This document shows positions 32,399 through 45,010 of a DNA stretch of 64,000 nucleotides, piece by piece. Origin of the DNA: Muricea muricata (taxonomy: Eukaryota; Cnidaria; Anthozoa; Malacalcyonacea; Plexauridae); the NCBI GenBank assembly GCA_963855995.1, contig OY979717.1, positions 26,059,746-26,123,745 of the forward strand, read 5' to 3'. Each line of letters starts with the position of its first letter. The first letter of the stretch is position 1. Under the pieces are notes generated by a model. The model worked only from the letters and a program-made list of their open reading frames with translations. It was not told the DNA's origin and did not search any database. The position numbers and the translations under genes are program-made.

Positions 32399-33360
32399 AT
32401 GCCTTCAACGCGTTGTGTCGTAGAAGATTGCTCTAATGTATCTGATAAAATACAGGCATATCATTCATTGCATAAGAGTCCTAATTACAAATCTTTAAGT
32501 TAAATGAAACGCGCCAATTTTTATCCAAGTTCGCGGCAGAGTCGCTTTATGACCTGTTTGGAGCATTTCTCGACGGATTGTTTTGAGCGTTTACTTCATG
32601 TGAGTGGTGTGTCACGAAGACTCAAGCCCGGGGCTGTACTTACTATTTGGAAGAAATCACCTGCGCAAGTTACAACAAGACACCGGCGTAAGGTCAGTGG
32701 AAATATGAATACACATTAGCAACATTTGCATAATCTGTCAGATCTAATTTGTTGATCACGCGACGTTTGTGTAATATCTCCATGCTTTCTAAAATAGGTT
32801 GTAAAGGACATCCAAAAAGAAACATTAAATACGCAAAGCATCGGAGGAAATGATTCTTCAAATTCTAAAAACCAAAAGGCAACTGAAACTCCAGAAGTAC
32901 AAGAATATATTCATTATATTGTAAGTTTAAAACTACAGTTTGAAGGCAGAAATTTCTATATTATAAAAACTTATTTACAAAATTTACTTATTTTTTAGGC
33001 TCAACCAATTTCAGGTGAACAGGTACCTATTTATAGACATGTGTAACATATCATATAAGTTCATACATTTGATACAAAATAATAGTAACAACAGTAACAA
33101 TTACTACAATATGTTACGTGCTTATAAAAACATGATTGTAATACCATGCACTAAACTACACCAAAAGTCATTTTGCGCTATGTAGTATAATGTAGAAAAG
33201 GTTGTTGAAGAACTTATGGAGGATATGGACACATACCCTGATACAACTGATCCTGATGAATCAGACAGTAGTGCTGACGATGTTGACCCCACATGGGAGC
33301 CTGAGAAACGTGAAATATGAAAAAAACTGCTGATGGTGATGATAATTCAACTGGAAGTCA
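32399..33360 (+). pseudogene. THAP-domain exons of a transposase-like gene
   Basis: ATG at 32400 opens MPSTRCVVEDCSNVSD, with the C-x4-C of a THAP zinc finger. Then come RANFYPSS, MTCLEHFSTDCFERLLHVSG and SRRLKPGAVLTIW, giving C-x2-HF and a GAVPT-like end with Leu for Pro. An in-frame TAA at 32502 interrupts it. The exon ends at GTCAGT. Candidate exons follow at 32807-32930 (VVKDIQKETLNTQSIGG) and 33190-33360 (EELMEDMDTYPDTTDPDESD, then DVDPTWEPEK), acidic linkers usual between THAP and downstream domains. The gene seems to continue at 34.9-36.3 kb. Confidence 0.65.
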
Positions 33361-33532
33361 GTAAGTCGTTCTTTAAAAGTCCGGCAATAATTGGAGATTT
33401 TGCTATTATTTATTACAGAAAATTTTGCTTTATAATGTTATCTAATTCTTTAACTCATTTAATAGATTAAATGAAGGAAAAACAAAACAGATGAGCCAAA
33501 TGGCATTGTCTTCCTTTCGAATTTACTATTTC

Positions 33533-34600
33533 TTTTATAACAGCGTTTGTATGAGACCGACATGAGACAATAGCAAAGTGGATGAGGGAAACATGTGCTC
33601 AAATGTGCAAGGAATTAGAGAAACCAGTTGTTAAACACCTCTATGATTTGTGGCACTTTGGAAAAAGTAAATATTATGTAAGATAAGATCCAACTTTTAA
33701 ACATTATCGGGATTTTGATTCTTATTGTAATCAATATTAATTATGTCATACAGATACAGAAAGTTCGTATCAAACTGGCTAACGAACAGGGCTGTGAAGT
33801 GCCAGGAAAATGGAGAAGAGCATGTGTGCGGCATTTCTACTGGGTGCGCTACATCTACCTTGTCTGGAGTTGGAGAAGTTAAATGGGCACAATTTAATCT
33901 TTTTTGTACCACTTTATTAACATAGATAAAGATTTCCCCAACAAAATTTTTGTAAATGCAGTCACGGTGATATTCTGAAGCCACGAGTTTGGTTAACAAA
34001 TGGTATTTTCGTAAATTTTTGTATGATTAATAAAAAGTAAAATGTTTGCAACTTGATCACTGTAGGAACGAATGTATCTGTTGAATCACTTTTTTTATCA
34101 GAGTACAATGAAGTATGTGAAGAGGAATTGAAAAAAGAAACCCCCGAACCACTGCATATGATGCGAAGTGAGAAAGAAGCAAAGAATATATGATGCTATA
34201 AACATATTCTGCTCACGAAAACGCAAAATTAACATAGACGTTCCACCAACGTGTAACGGCAAAAACCTAGAATGTTACTGAAAACTTATTCAGTTCGAAA
34301 TTAATAATTCAAGTCATTTCATTTTATAGAAGAAAAGCTGAAGCTTTGTTAGGCAAAGCAATAGGTCAATGCCAAACATCGTAAAAAAGAAAATCAATGT
34401 GCAAGTAATGTGGTGTTCCAATGAAAGGCCACTAGAAAGGAAGCTGTTCAGCAAAAAACAGTAATTTAGTAAACAATGTGTAGATATTGTAAATACTGTG
34501 TTCCTTGCGTGGCTATATCCCACTACTGTATATATCATATTAAATATTAAATCACCATATTCACTATGCTTGTTTAGATAATTTGTTAACTATTGACATT
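33533..34600 (+). repeat. Duplicate copy 1 of a 1.1-kb THAP-gene segment
   Basis: It matches 35344-36664 at high identity and in the same orientation, but lacks about 250 bp present in the other copy (35931-36182). It carries the TDRH-ATIAKW and YDLWHFGKS exons ahead of the upstream exon at 34.9 kb. It is therefore out of order and probably a duplication into the intron of the same gene. Confidence 0.85.
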
Positions 34601-34904
34601 GGGAAAAATAAGTATGATTTTTAATACATGTCTGTATTACGTTTTTATATATTCTCATGTTCCCGGAATCCTGTGTAAGGGCGATGGTCAGTGTTGGGGA
34701 ATGTCGATCGTATTTTGAACAACACGGCAACGGGACATGTCTAGAACTGCCCTTGAATTCCCATACGAAAGGCACAAATTGTCTGTACGACGTACACTGC
34801 TCGTAATAACCTGTAAGCAAACATACGTACAAACATAGTTCGCAATATTGTAATTGCGTACCTGCAAATCTTGCAAAATTCAACAAAACAGTGAAATTCC
34901 TTTC

Positions 34905-36340
34905 ACAAAGCAATGATATCGTTGCAGATACTTATAGTGTTCAAAAATATGGGTTTCCTTGGATACGATGAGATCACAGCATATTACCAGCAAAGGCATT
35001 TTCTCTTCCGTTCGATCAATTTATATTGGCATGCTTGCCAGAAAAATACTTTGGAATCCCTGAAAGGAAAAGAAGTTGTTTTAGCTTGGGATACACGACA
35101 CGATGGCATGGGACATTCAGAAAGGTATGGGACCTACACTATATTTTGCTGCACAATTGGACTGATCATTCATCTTGTTGTTATTCAAATAAAATATATT
35201 TTCATTGAATAGATTCAAATCTAATTGTCATTCAACAATCCATTATCTCTAATAACAGGCAAACCAAGCAGGAAGTAGCTGAGCTATGGAGTATATTGCA
35301 TGGTCACCAAAACGTCATATCATTTTTTCTCAAAACCAGTATGATTATAACAGCGTTTTTATGAGACCGACATGCAACAATAGCAAAATGGGTTAGAGAA
35401 ACATGTGCTCAAATGTAAGGAATTAGGGAAACCAGTTATTAAAAACCTCTATGATTTGTGGCTCATTGGAAAAAGTGAATATTATGTAAGATAAGATCCA
35501 ACTTTTAATCATTATCAGGATTTTGATTCTTATTTTAATGAAGACTAATTATGTCATACAGATACAGAAATTTCGTATCAAACTGGCTAACGAACAGGGC
35601 TGTGAAGTGCCAGGAAAATGGAGAAGAGCATGTGTGCGGCATTTCTACTGGGCCGCTACATCTACCTTGTCTGGAGTTGGAGAAGTTAAATGGGCACAAT
35701 TTGAATCTTTTTTCTACCACATTATTAACATACATAAAGATTTCCCCAACAAAATTTATAATAAATGCAGTCACGGTGATATTCTGAAGCCACGAGTTTG
35801 GTTGACAAATAGTATTTTCGTAAATTTTTGTATGATTAATAGAAAGTAAGTTGTTTGCAACCTGTATCACTGTAGGAACCAATGTGTCTGTTGAGATCAC
35901 TTTTTTTATCAGAGTACAATGAAATATGTGTATATTATTCTGTTCATACATGTAGGTTCTCTTGCATACGAAGCGCTGAAGAATGCACTTGCCAAGCAAA
36001 CGCTGGTAAAAGCTATCAAAGTCTTTTGTAAGTTTTACTCTATTGCTAATGTGAGGTAATTTATAAGCCATTTTGTTGCATTGTATACTGTATGTTTCCA
36101 GTATTTTTTACAAATTCTAGCATATGTTGAAGAAATTTCTGACATTATGCTGAAGACACCCAGAAAACAGCTGAAAAAAATTGAAGAGGAATTGAAAAAA
36201 GAAACCCCCGAACCACTGCATATGATGCTAAGTGAGAAACATGCAAAGAATGATGCTATAAACATATTCTGCTCACGAAAACGCAAAATTAACATAGACG
36301 TTCCACCATCGTGTGACGGTAAAAACCTGGAATGTTACTG
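34905..36340 (+). pseudogene. Central and C-terminal exons of the THAP-associated transposase-like gene
   Basis: An exon from about 34922 (after a TTGCAG acceptor) encodes GFLGYDEITAYYQQRHFLF, SLKGKEVVLAWDTRHDGMGH and SERYGTYTIFCC. Exons in duplicate copy 2 follow: ANQAGSS (then a TGA), a TDRH-like AKWVRETCAQ, KELGKPVIKNLYDLW, KLANEQGCEVPGKWRRACVR, HFYWAATSTLSGVGEVKWAQ, HIINIHKDFPNK, CSHGDILKPRVWL and SLAYEALKNALAKQTLVKAI. This order resembles an uncharacterised THAP-linked transposase-like family of invertebrates and fish. The donor after the first exon is no longer GT, and stops are present. Confidence 0.6.
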
Positions 36341-36664
36341 AAAACTTATTCAGTTCGAATGTAATAATTCAAGTCATTTCATTTTATAGAAGAAGAGCTG
36401 AAGCTTTGTTAGGCAAAGCAATAGGTCAATGCCATACATCCTAAAAAAGAAAATCAATGTGCAAGTAATGTGGTGTTCCAATGAAAGGCCACTAGAAAGG
36501 TAGCTGTTCAGCAAAAAACAGTAATTTAGTAACCAATTTGTAGATATTTTAAATACTGTGTTCCTTGCCTCGCTATATCCCACTACTGTATATATCATAT
36601 TAAATTTTAAATTACCATATTCACTATGCTTGTTGTTTAGATAATTTGTAAGCTATTGACATTA
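35344..36664 (+). repeat. Duplicate copy 2 of the THAP-gene segment
   Basis: The longer copy of the pair with 33533-34600. It is in the expected position after the 34.9-kb exon and retains the extra segment encoding SLAYEALKNALAK, so it is probably the original. Confidence 0.85.
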
Positions 36665-36719
36665 AACAAAGTATTTTGCTTTTTGAGTTATATGTTCGTA
36701 ATCCATTAAAGAGTTTCCA

Positions 36720-39700
36720 ACCTTATGTTATTATTACTATCAATATGGACGGCGCTTGCGGTGCGTGACAATGTTAGGAAGAATGGGGCGAGTTGAGCAT
36801 TGATCAGTGCATTGATCGATATTTACAAGGTTCTACACCAAGTTTTGGGCTTCCTATGATTATACAGAAAATTTACAATAGTATTCAGATTCATAAATAG
36901 CACCAAGATTGCGCTTGTTTGGTACAAATATTTCACATGAATTACACTACTGATAATAGTAAAACATAGTTCACGGTACAATATATATTTAATTTATTCT
37001 CAACACAGTTTTTAAGAAATAGAAAACATTTTCCGCGTATCGATATAGAGTTATACAAAAACGCGTGGAAGTTTTGGAAAAACGAGAAATTGCGTGGGAA
37101 CACGAGCACGAAGGGCGTCGCCCTCAACTATCACCGCATAGAAATCTCGAGCTCGTAATATAATTGTTAAATAGAAACATGGTTTTTTGAGCTTTCGACC
37201 AATCAGTGACCATGTTGTTAAAAGGCTATTTTATAAATGATTATAGATCACTTAAATATCAAAGGTGTATTGAGTTCATTGGTGCGTTATCACATAACGC
37301 AGGAAAAGTGTGCTGTATTGAAAATGGCCAGGAGTAAAACGTCAAGAAAACTGTATTTACGAGTGGATAACGCTAACCATTTGATGAAAATATCGATGAA
37401 TTCTACTATAAAGACCAAAAAAGAAGACCGTTTTAAGAATTTCTGTCGTCAGAGGTAATTAAACTTAGTAAACACCGATTATTCTCATTTTTTCGTGTGT
37501 GAACTCTGGCATGAAAGCTCATTTAACAGGCTATTTTTTGACGTATCGTAGTGTTTATTTGCTTGACTCAGCTTGTAGGTTGCTCGCTACAATTCTTCAA
37601 ATTTGTTGTTCTTTTTTCACGTATAATGTTTTTAAAATCGGATTTGTTTTATTTTGTTTTGGTAGCGAAAGACGTACGGCTTTTGCTTGCGAGCACGAGC
37701 AGTGAACTCAGATCATATATTAAATGTGTTACAGACTGTTAAGTTCGTGTTTTGTTTACAAATATATACACGCACTTGCTGAATGTACAATGAACGAAAA
37801 ATTTTGTTTTTCGTTCATTGTACATTTAGCTCGCGCGTGTATTTGTAAACAAAACACTCACAACAGTCTCTAACCCTTAAATAACAATATTTTTGAAAAG
37901 TAAACAAAGTCTTTTTACGGATAAACTTTTTTAAGTCATAATTTTTACTTTCCTTCAAGGAAGACAATGAAATTTCATTTAAACTAATTTTACCACATTA
38001 TAAATATAACGAATTTTTGTGTTCATGATACAAATGTTAAAAAACTGATGCTTTTAATTACCTAATTTAATTGACCGTTTAGTTTGGTTTTGTTAGTTTT
38101 TTAGGTTAATGGTTGAAGCCTGTACATACACGTTTTGAGCATGTTTAAAATTATTTAGTTATGCCCACCTGTCATAAATACATGACTAAGCGCATGTCCT
38201 TTATCTTTAGACGTGGGTGTCATAATAACTCCGCTTTGACCCAGCCGTTAATTAATTATCGCAAAACTACGATGAGTTTGTGTGACGTTTTACACTTGGC
38301 CAAATTTTCTTTAATTTGGTGCGGATATACCACACTAGACTAAGTTTCTGTCCACTAACTTAAAATAACTTTTCAGAATTCAGATTTCATGCGTGAATGA
38401 TCAAGACACTTTTTATTGACTTGTGCAGTATACTAGGCAGTCTGCAATATGTACAGACATTTTTGTTGTATCAACATCAGCTTTTCATAACGCATTTACA
38501 AATGATTTATATACAAGGATTATATTGTTATGCTATACAAGCAATGCTCAATAATGTTGGAAAGAAATATATTACAATGCAATCTAGGTACTAGATTATA
38601 ATTGTTTTTCAGTTGGACAGAAATGCAGAGTGAATTCCAAATTTATACTGGGCAATAGTTAAAGAACCTTTTCCCAGCTGTAATTTTACATTTACGTGTC
38701 TGAAAGTCATATTTGATTGTCTGGTTAACTATATGACCAGTATTTTTTTTACAAACTCATTTAATTGACATAATAGCATCCCTAATACAGAGTTCCACTG
38801 TAACAGGAAGCCATTTCAGTATGACCAGTAATTTATGTCATAAAGCATTGTAATTTCAGAACTATGAGAACACAACATGAGATATAAGTTCAGCCATATT
38901 GTAGTTTCTTATGCTCTAAAGACTTTGAACTATTTATGAGTGAATTTTTCCACTGAATTTAACACTACACATGTATGAAAGATATGTTTACCTCTTATCA
39001 AAATTACTTTCCTCAACAGGGCGTGTCCAGACACAAAATAAAGATTTCAAAATACCATTGTGTTGTCATATTTTTTTGGAACATGATTTTTTTTAAATAA
39101 TACTTTCAATATTATTTTTGTCTTTGGTTGTACTTTTGTTATTGTTATACCGAATTTTTGTGGATAAGAGTTTCTAAAGATGTAAGACCAGTTTTCCTCT
39201 AGGGATGACAGAACTAAAATAAAGAAATAAAAGTCTTGAGGGTTAGGAGTTTCTAATTGTATTTTATTTTATCAAAATAGTCAACAAGTCTGCGCAGCAT
39301 TTTGAAACAACCAAAAAATTAACTACCATATTCTAAGGCAACTAATAATAAACAGATGTTGCACAAAAAATTGAATTTAAAGAAAAAATTCATGTAAGTC
39401 TGTAAAATAAGATCAAGCACTATTGTTCAAATTAATGTGGGGGTTTTACCATAGGGCCTCTGCATCTTTTGTATCCAATCCAGGGTAGATTATGCTCCAA
39501 TTTCATTTACTTAGTTCCTTTGTACAAAACTTGCATTAGTCAAAGCCACATTTTGTTGCAATTGTAACAGGTTAACTTTAATGCCTGATCTATTACTGAC
39601 AAGTTTTAACAACTGAGATAGCAACAATAATACACTTGACCATGCTAAATAGTACATTCACTTGAGTAACAGAAAAATTTTTATCTTTAGATTATTTTCC

Positions 39701-39945
39701 CTTTATTGTAGAGTAAACAGTTAACAAAATCGTAAAAACTAACGATTACAAGTTTCTACTAGAAATTTCGTAACGACTCGAAGTGACTCTGATGGATCAA
39801 AGTCTTATTGTCAGTTCTGTAAATAAGGTTCCTTGGTCGATCTTATAGCATTTTCCAATATCAATGAACGGTTATGGTAAGGTCACTGGAGGCCTGTGGC
39901 ACCAAGTTCGTAAAGCCATAGCCAAGGGACTTTAAGGTTCAAGTA
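36720..39945. other. Mostly non-coding AT-rich sequence
   Basis: A short frame at 37324-37456 starts MARSKTSRKLYLRVDNANHL and ends at a possible GTAATT donor; it could be a lone exon, but no family is recognised. Apart from the foldback at 37.75 kb, nothing else is supported here. Confidence 0.4.
37731..37873. repeat. Foldback hairpin element
   Basis: Arms containing GTGTTTTGTTTACAAATA, TACACGC and GAATGTACAATGAACGAAAA pair with the inverted copy across a 5-bp loop. Outer bases AGACTGTT/AACAGTCT extend the pairing. No clear target duplication. Confidence 0.65.
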
Positions 39946-40094
39946 AAGATACAGCCGATTCCGTTTGACCGTGAAACAACATGCGTTCGCAACGCACGTT
40001 GGGCTATTAAAAATTGACCGTTTCTAAGGTCAAATGACATTGTTTCTAAGGGGCGGGGTTTACGTTAGATAGATTGATAGAAGCCGTTTTGCAG

Positions 40095-40186
40095 CATTTT
40101 ACTCGGCATTTTACTCGGCATTTTACTCGGCATTTTACTCGGCATTTTACTCGGCATTTTACTCGGCATTTTACTCGGCATTTTAC
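40095..40186 (+). repeat. 12-bp tandem repeat CATTTTACTCGG, about 7.7 units
   Basis: Seven perfect units and a partial eighth, just inside the left TIR. The 12-bp length keeps the plus-strand frame open (His-Phe-Thr-Arg repeated) upstream of the ORF start at 40230. It may be subterminal repeats for transposase binding; this is inference. Confidence 0.95.
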
Positions 40187-40229
40187 ATGTACTTGGCTGA
40201 TAAAAAAAGCTATCGAGAAGACGAAAACC

Positions 40230-41698
40230 ATGTGTATGATGTCTGTAGTGAAAGTTAAAGTTATTTGCGACTATTATGCGACAAAGAGGGTAACGCCGAT
40301 TTTTATGATGGAAGAAGAACTAATGAATTTACCTTACGATGAATTCAAAACACGTCTTACAACCGAAGTTCCTCACTTGCAGAAGATGAGTTCATCTTTG
40401 AGACTGGTAATTTTGGAAGATGATGTGGAAGTTGATTTACCGTCGTCTTATTTTAATTTCTAAATAAAGAGATTGTTAGAAAAGGAGAAAAATATCACGA
40501 TAAAGGCCTTCGAATTTGATTCTCCTGGCTTGCACATCACAAACAGTTCGTCGCTGTCAGGTGTGGAAAAGGCAAGTAGAGACGATATCCTTGGCAGACC
40601 TACACGTGTTGAATACTGGTCGGTCATTACGAGCAAAACGATCTATTTCTTTGCCTACACCAACACCTTTGTTCGACGAATCAGATGACGAAGACGACGC
40701 AGAACAGCAACGAACAATAATGTTCCCTTTAGAAAGATACGCAAAAAACAAGCAAAGGGCAGTGGACGCTATCCAACGTTTGTTGAAAACCAAAAAATAG
40801 GAGCTCGCAAGTTGTGAGAGCAAAATTCGATTGACTTCGCAGCAGAATTCAGAATATGAAACGGCTGTAATCCTAACAACGTGCGGTAAATGCCACCTAA
40901 AACTTGGACTTACTAAAAAGCGATGCAATTTCAGTCCTTGTAAATCAGCGTACTCGTGTGGATATCTTTCATACATGTCAGTGAAAAAATTAAAATTTCC
41001 AATTTGCAAAGAGAAGTTGCTAAACTGGAAGGAAATCTTTCAACAGCTCAAAACGAAATCCAAAACGCAGAGATTGCTATAAATAAGTGACAACGTCCGT
41101 CCCAAAACAGATAGAAGATGTAATTGTTGCGGAATTACCGCGCAGATACATACGCTCCGAACGGTCATATAGAAACTGGACACTTTTAAACAAGGACGTT
41201 GCCATTCTGCAGAAAAATTTACATGGAAAATTTCCTTCAAGACAAAATGTACTCCAGCTCATTACAGCGTGATCCTTGATTCTTCTATCCCATTAACCGA
41301 TCACTGCATGAGTTCACATGCAGAAACGTCTTCTTTCAAATGAATACGGCATCGTTTTCCCCACAGATAATGACGGAGGAAACAGCATCATTGAGCGGTC
41401 AACTACAGTCTCTTCAGCGTCAAAACCCGCAAATAAATCGGGTTGCACGTCAAGCAAGGCAAGTTTGAGTTGTTTCCTTGCTTCTGCACAAGAGCAGAAG
41501 GATTTTAAATTGGCCCTTCAACTGGAGCATGAAGAGATTGATTCTCAACACAAGATTCAAAACTCAAGCACATGTTTGGATCCAGATAGTTCATGCAGTT
41601 CAAACGCAACAAACACCAGTGAACACATGGATCTTGAGTTCGAAGCTAACGCAGCTGCCGCATTATTGCAGCTACAGCGAAAACATAAGGATAAGTAA
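40230..41698 (+). pseudogene. Transposon-borne accessory ORF with CCHC-like knuckle and coiled coil
   Basis: Starting at ATG 40230: an N-terminal domain (YATKRVTPIFMMEEELMNLP, YDEFKTRLTTEVPHLQKMSS, SLRLVILEDDVEVDLPSSYF), then TAA at 40461. The same frame continues KRLLEKEKNITIKAFEFDSP. After a frameshift come PTPTPLFDESDDEDDAEQQR and MFPLERYAKNKQRAVDAIQR, then TAG at 40798. Next is a knuckle-like CGKCHLKLGLTKKRCNFSPC with a further Cys (SAYSCG), a coiled coil (LQREVAKLEGNLSTAQNEIQ), PRRYIRSERSYRNWTLLNKD, and a C-terminal part (EQKDFKLALQLEHEEI; FEANAAAALLQLQRKHKDK). The N-terminal part could be a ubiquitin- or PB1-like fold; that is a guess. No known function. It probably partners the transposase of the same element. 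Confidence 0.6.
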
Positions 41699-43005
41699 GT
41701 TTAATACATCCACCATGGATGTAGAGTTGCATTGAGTTGCATTATATTTGCACGGACAGCACTGTTATTCTTAGCGCATAGATACTGTATTACTTGCAGC
41801 ATTCGAGTAAATTGCAAATTAGATTCTAAAATAAATCAAAACAATATCTTGCACTGTGGCATAGTCGTGATAGGAATTTTGATTTTTAAGTATTTTAAAT
41901 GGACGTTTTTGGCCGTAAAAATTGTGAAGTTTGGTGCTTTGAAAGTCCCGAACATTATAAGTGCAAGAAGTTTGCAAATTTTAAATTGACATGATCCAGA
42001 CTGCAAAGTATGTCAACAGTGCCCCCGAGATTTCTTACAGAAAAAAAATTTGCTCTAATTTTCATTGTACACATATTTTGTTACTTTTGCCTTTTAACTC
42101 ACCCATGATCCGTGCTTTGCAACTGTTTAGCGCACCTGCACCTAAGATTTGTGCTTTCTCGGCACCCGAGATCTCGTCGAAAACTGCCATACTCTGCAGT
42201 CTGGGACATGATCATGATTAGCTTGTATTATTTTTGTTCATTTTGATATTTTGTTCTTGGTACTATAGTTAAACACAACTTACTTACAGCAAACCTAAGG
42301 TTGTGTAGTAAATTTTAGCATTTATTTGTAGATGCATTTGTTTGATTATTAGCTATTAAAATCAAAATACAGACGACGCATGCAAAAAATATAGGCCAAA
42401 AGGGAAGAAATGCGAACGAGACGATCACTATGACCTATGTAAATCATCTCCCTCACAAAAATATAGAAAATATCAACACTTTGTATAATATCAGATTACA
42501 ACACAAAACAATAACACAACAATAGACAGAAGAGAATGATTATATATTTATACTATAAAAATTACTACTTTTTATCATGTAAAACAAATTATTTTCATAT
42601 TTACAGTTCTAATTTGTCGGTTTAATTAGCACACCCTGAATATAGATGTGCTTTAAAATAACACAACAGTCTGGGTTACATTACAATTCATATTTAGTGA
42701 TTGCGTGCTACACACAAAAGACCACACTGAATTCAGATTTGACCCACTTATCTAACACATTACTGGTGTGCTTTGAAGCACACCTTCTGATTTAATAGCA
42801 CAACGTTGGCATTTCATGCGCTTAGTCATCAGCAAAGTTACAAGGCATTAATAAAAACATTCACAGCACAAAATATTATGCATTTAGAACAAATTTAAAC
42901 CCGCAAATAACCTGTTACTCGAAAGAATTCACGCATATCGCCCAATGTGATCGAATTTAGGGCAGGGACTCTATCAGATTAGCATTCGTTAAATCCCGCA
43001 GCCGG
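41699..43005. other. Intergenic space between the two convergent transposon ORFs
   Basis: AT-rich with CACAACAA-type runs. No coding segment was recognised. It would hold both polyadenylation regions of the convergent genes. Confidence 0.4.
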
Positions 43006-43009
43006 TATT

Positions 43010-43700
43010 TCAACAAAGTTTTAATTTTACCGAACACGTACTCTCTGCGCCTGCGGGGTTAAAATCCGGGCTGTAGCATACCATATAAACCAATTCTATA
43101 TTCAATTCATGGAGAAAATCATCTAATATCTCACCACCTTCGTTGTGGTGGAATGGACAATTGTCCATTAGTATAACATCACCAGGTCCTAAGCATGGTC
43201 GTCTAGTATTTGGATCAAACGAATGAAATGCATCTTGAAAGAAACGCAGAAACTCAAAAATATTTGACGGTCCATTAACCGTGTTAGCGTACGTAACACC
43301 TGTTAAACCACAAAGCAGGTTAAGAGTCACATTGGCTGTTTGGCAGTACCTACGTACTTCGACTGCCCAGCTCTCTCCAACCTTTGCGGGGCCATAATTT
43401 CTTGAATTGATCCAGCGTTAGGAAGTTTTATCCCACACTCGTCGAAATATTATATGGACCTTTTCCGTACAAGTAGTCTACGAAAAGCTGTGTATAAGCC
43501 ATATGTTAGCAATTGTGAAACGTTCTTGAGCCACATTCGTGATTTTTTTAAACGAAAATTGTCCATCAGGTAGTTTATATTTTACTGCATTACAGAGAGA
43601 GGTTGTCGACGTACAATCTTTTGGGAGATCTCGAAACACGTACAAGCACTCGATAATTTCTGAATACGTTATAGACGGATTTTGCGTTTTTAAAAATTCC
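43010..43700 (-). pseudogene. IS630/Tc1-like transposase, DDE catalytic part
   Basis: The minus strand encodes VEFLKTQNPSITYSEIIECL, FSFKKITNVAQERFT, YFDECGIKLPNAGSIQ (first catalytic Asp near 43442), GLTGVTYANTVNGPSNIFEF, GDVILMDNCPFHHNEGGEIL (second catalytic Asp near 43160), FLHELNIELVYMVCYSPDFN and PAGAESTCS. These are the motifs of Tc1/mariner-IS630 transposases, including PDFNPxE near the third catalytic residue, though a short insertion disturbs the NPAE spacing. Frameshifts near 43480 and 43340 break it. Its N-terminal half lies 4.9 kb away at 48602-48864, separated by two insertions. Confidence 0.75.
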
Positions 43701-43707
43701 ACTAACT

Positions 43708-44466
43708 GAGTGTATCTAAAAGTCGAGGGTCGAGAGTAAAAAGTCGAGAGTCGAGAGTAAATGTCGAGAGTCGAGAATCAATGTCGAGAGTAAAAAATCG
43801 AGAGTAATTGTCGAGAGTGGACAAATGTCTTAGGAACAACAAAGTAGATATATTTTTAACAAAATATGCAGAAGAATCCGCTTTTTACTGGGTTCGTATA
43901 TATAAACTCACAATTGTATGGTTCGTTAGATTGTGCTCAACGTACAAAACTGCATCAACTTTCGTTTAAAATAGACATACGTTAAATGAAAAAAGTGAGG
44001 TTTTTCAATGCTTCATGTTCTACGCATAATTATTCTTTCATTCGGAGCAGCTATAAAATCTAAATTTGCGAAATAGATAAACTTCAGGGGATCGCGGAGG
44101 CGTTTATATGTTAGTTTTGGGTTCCCCTTTATTTGGTAAATCTATAAAAAGGAAGTTTATATTTAGCTTATACCTGCGTTATTATTATTGACAGCGTGAT
44201 AACTATTTTCATGTGAAAGATTGTGTTTCAATTAAATTGTTCTGTTTCAAATACTGTACGGATAGTATTTCCTTGATTGTTTACGCTTTATTTTCTCGTG
44301 CATGTATATCCAGGAAGTGAAATTATTTCCGTAGTCGTGCATATTTTGTTAAAAATATATCTACTTTGTTGTTCCTGAGACATTTGTCCTCTCTCGACAA
44401 TTACTCTCGATTTTTTACTCTCGACTTTTTACTCTCGACATTTACTCTCGACTTTTAGATACACTC
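43708..44466. mobile_element. Foldback element with subrepeated TIRs and 9-bp target duplication
   Basis: The left end is GAGTGTATCTAAAAGTCGAG, followed by several TCGAGAGTAAA subrepeats; the right end is its inverse. The long arms also share GGACAAATGTCT and ACAACAAAGTAGATATATTT. CCACTAACT occurs at 43699-43707 and 44467-44475. A 9-bp duplication with long subrepeated arms is typical of MULE-type foldbacks. The centre (43.9-44.3 kb) is non-coding. It is inserted in the transposase coding region. Confidence 0.85.
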
Positions 44467-45010
44467 CCACTAACTGAATACTGCGATTTCCAGTTGAGCG
44501 TGGAATTGCGAATGTTTGTTCGTTAAGTTTTGTAGTTTGAATAATAAGTTTGTGACGTCATTCTACATTGTTACTAGGGTGCGCTCGCAATGTTGTCAAG
44601 TAAATACTGTAAATTATACGAGAATACTTAAATACAGACGTTTCAAAGGCTAAGCATGTAAACCTGATTCCAAGCATGTATTCAAATTATATAAAGAATT
44701 GTAACGTTTGCTCACAAATCTTTCTTATAAGTAACTTCGCATATTAAAATCATGATATTTTGGAATCAGTTTCACGAAGCCATAACGTAAACATGAATTC
44801 GTACTCACATACTTAGGTATTTAGCATCGAAAATTTTATCACACAAAGCGCCTATCAATCCTCTAAGACATATAACAGTTGATAGAGGGTCTTAAAATAG
44901 CCGAAAATGAACACATTTCTTTTCGATTATTAATTTGAACCTTTATCTTTGCGGCTTTGCGCACGCAACTTTGCATATATTACTCTCGATTTCAGTTTGC
45001 TTTTGAAAAA

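Noticed and set aside
35535..36071. A 178-codon minus-strand open frame
   Set aside because: It is antisense to recognisable exons of the THAP-linked transposase-like gene on the plus strand.
40046..40231. Minus-strand peptide with repeated Val-Lys-Cys-Arg units
   Set aside because: Produced only by the 12-bp tandem repeat read in reverse; no independent support.
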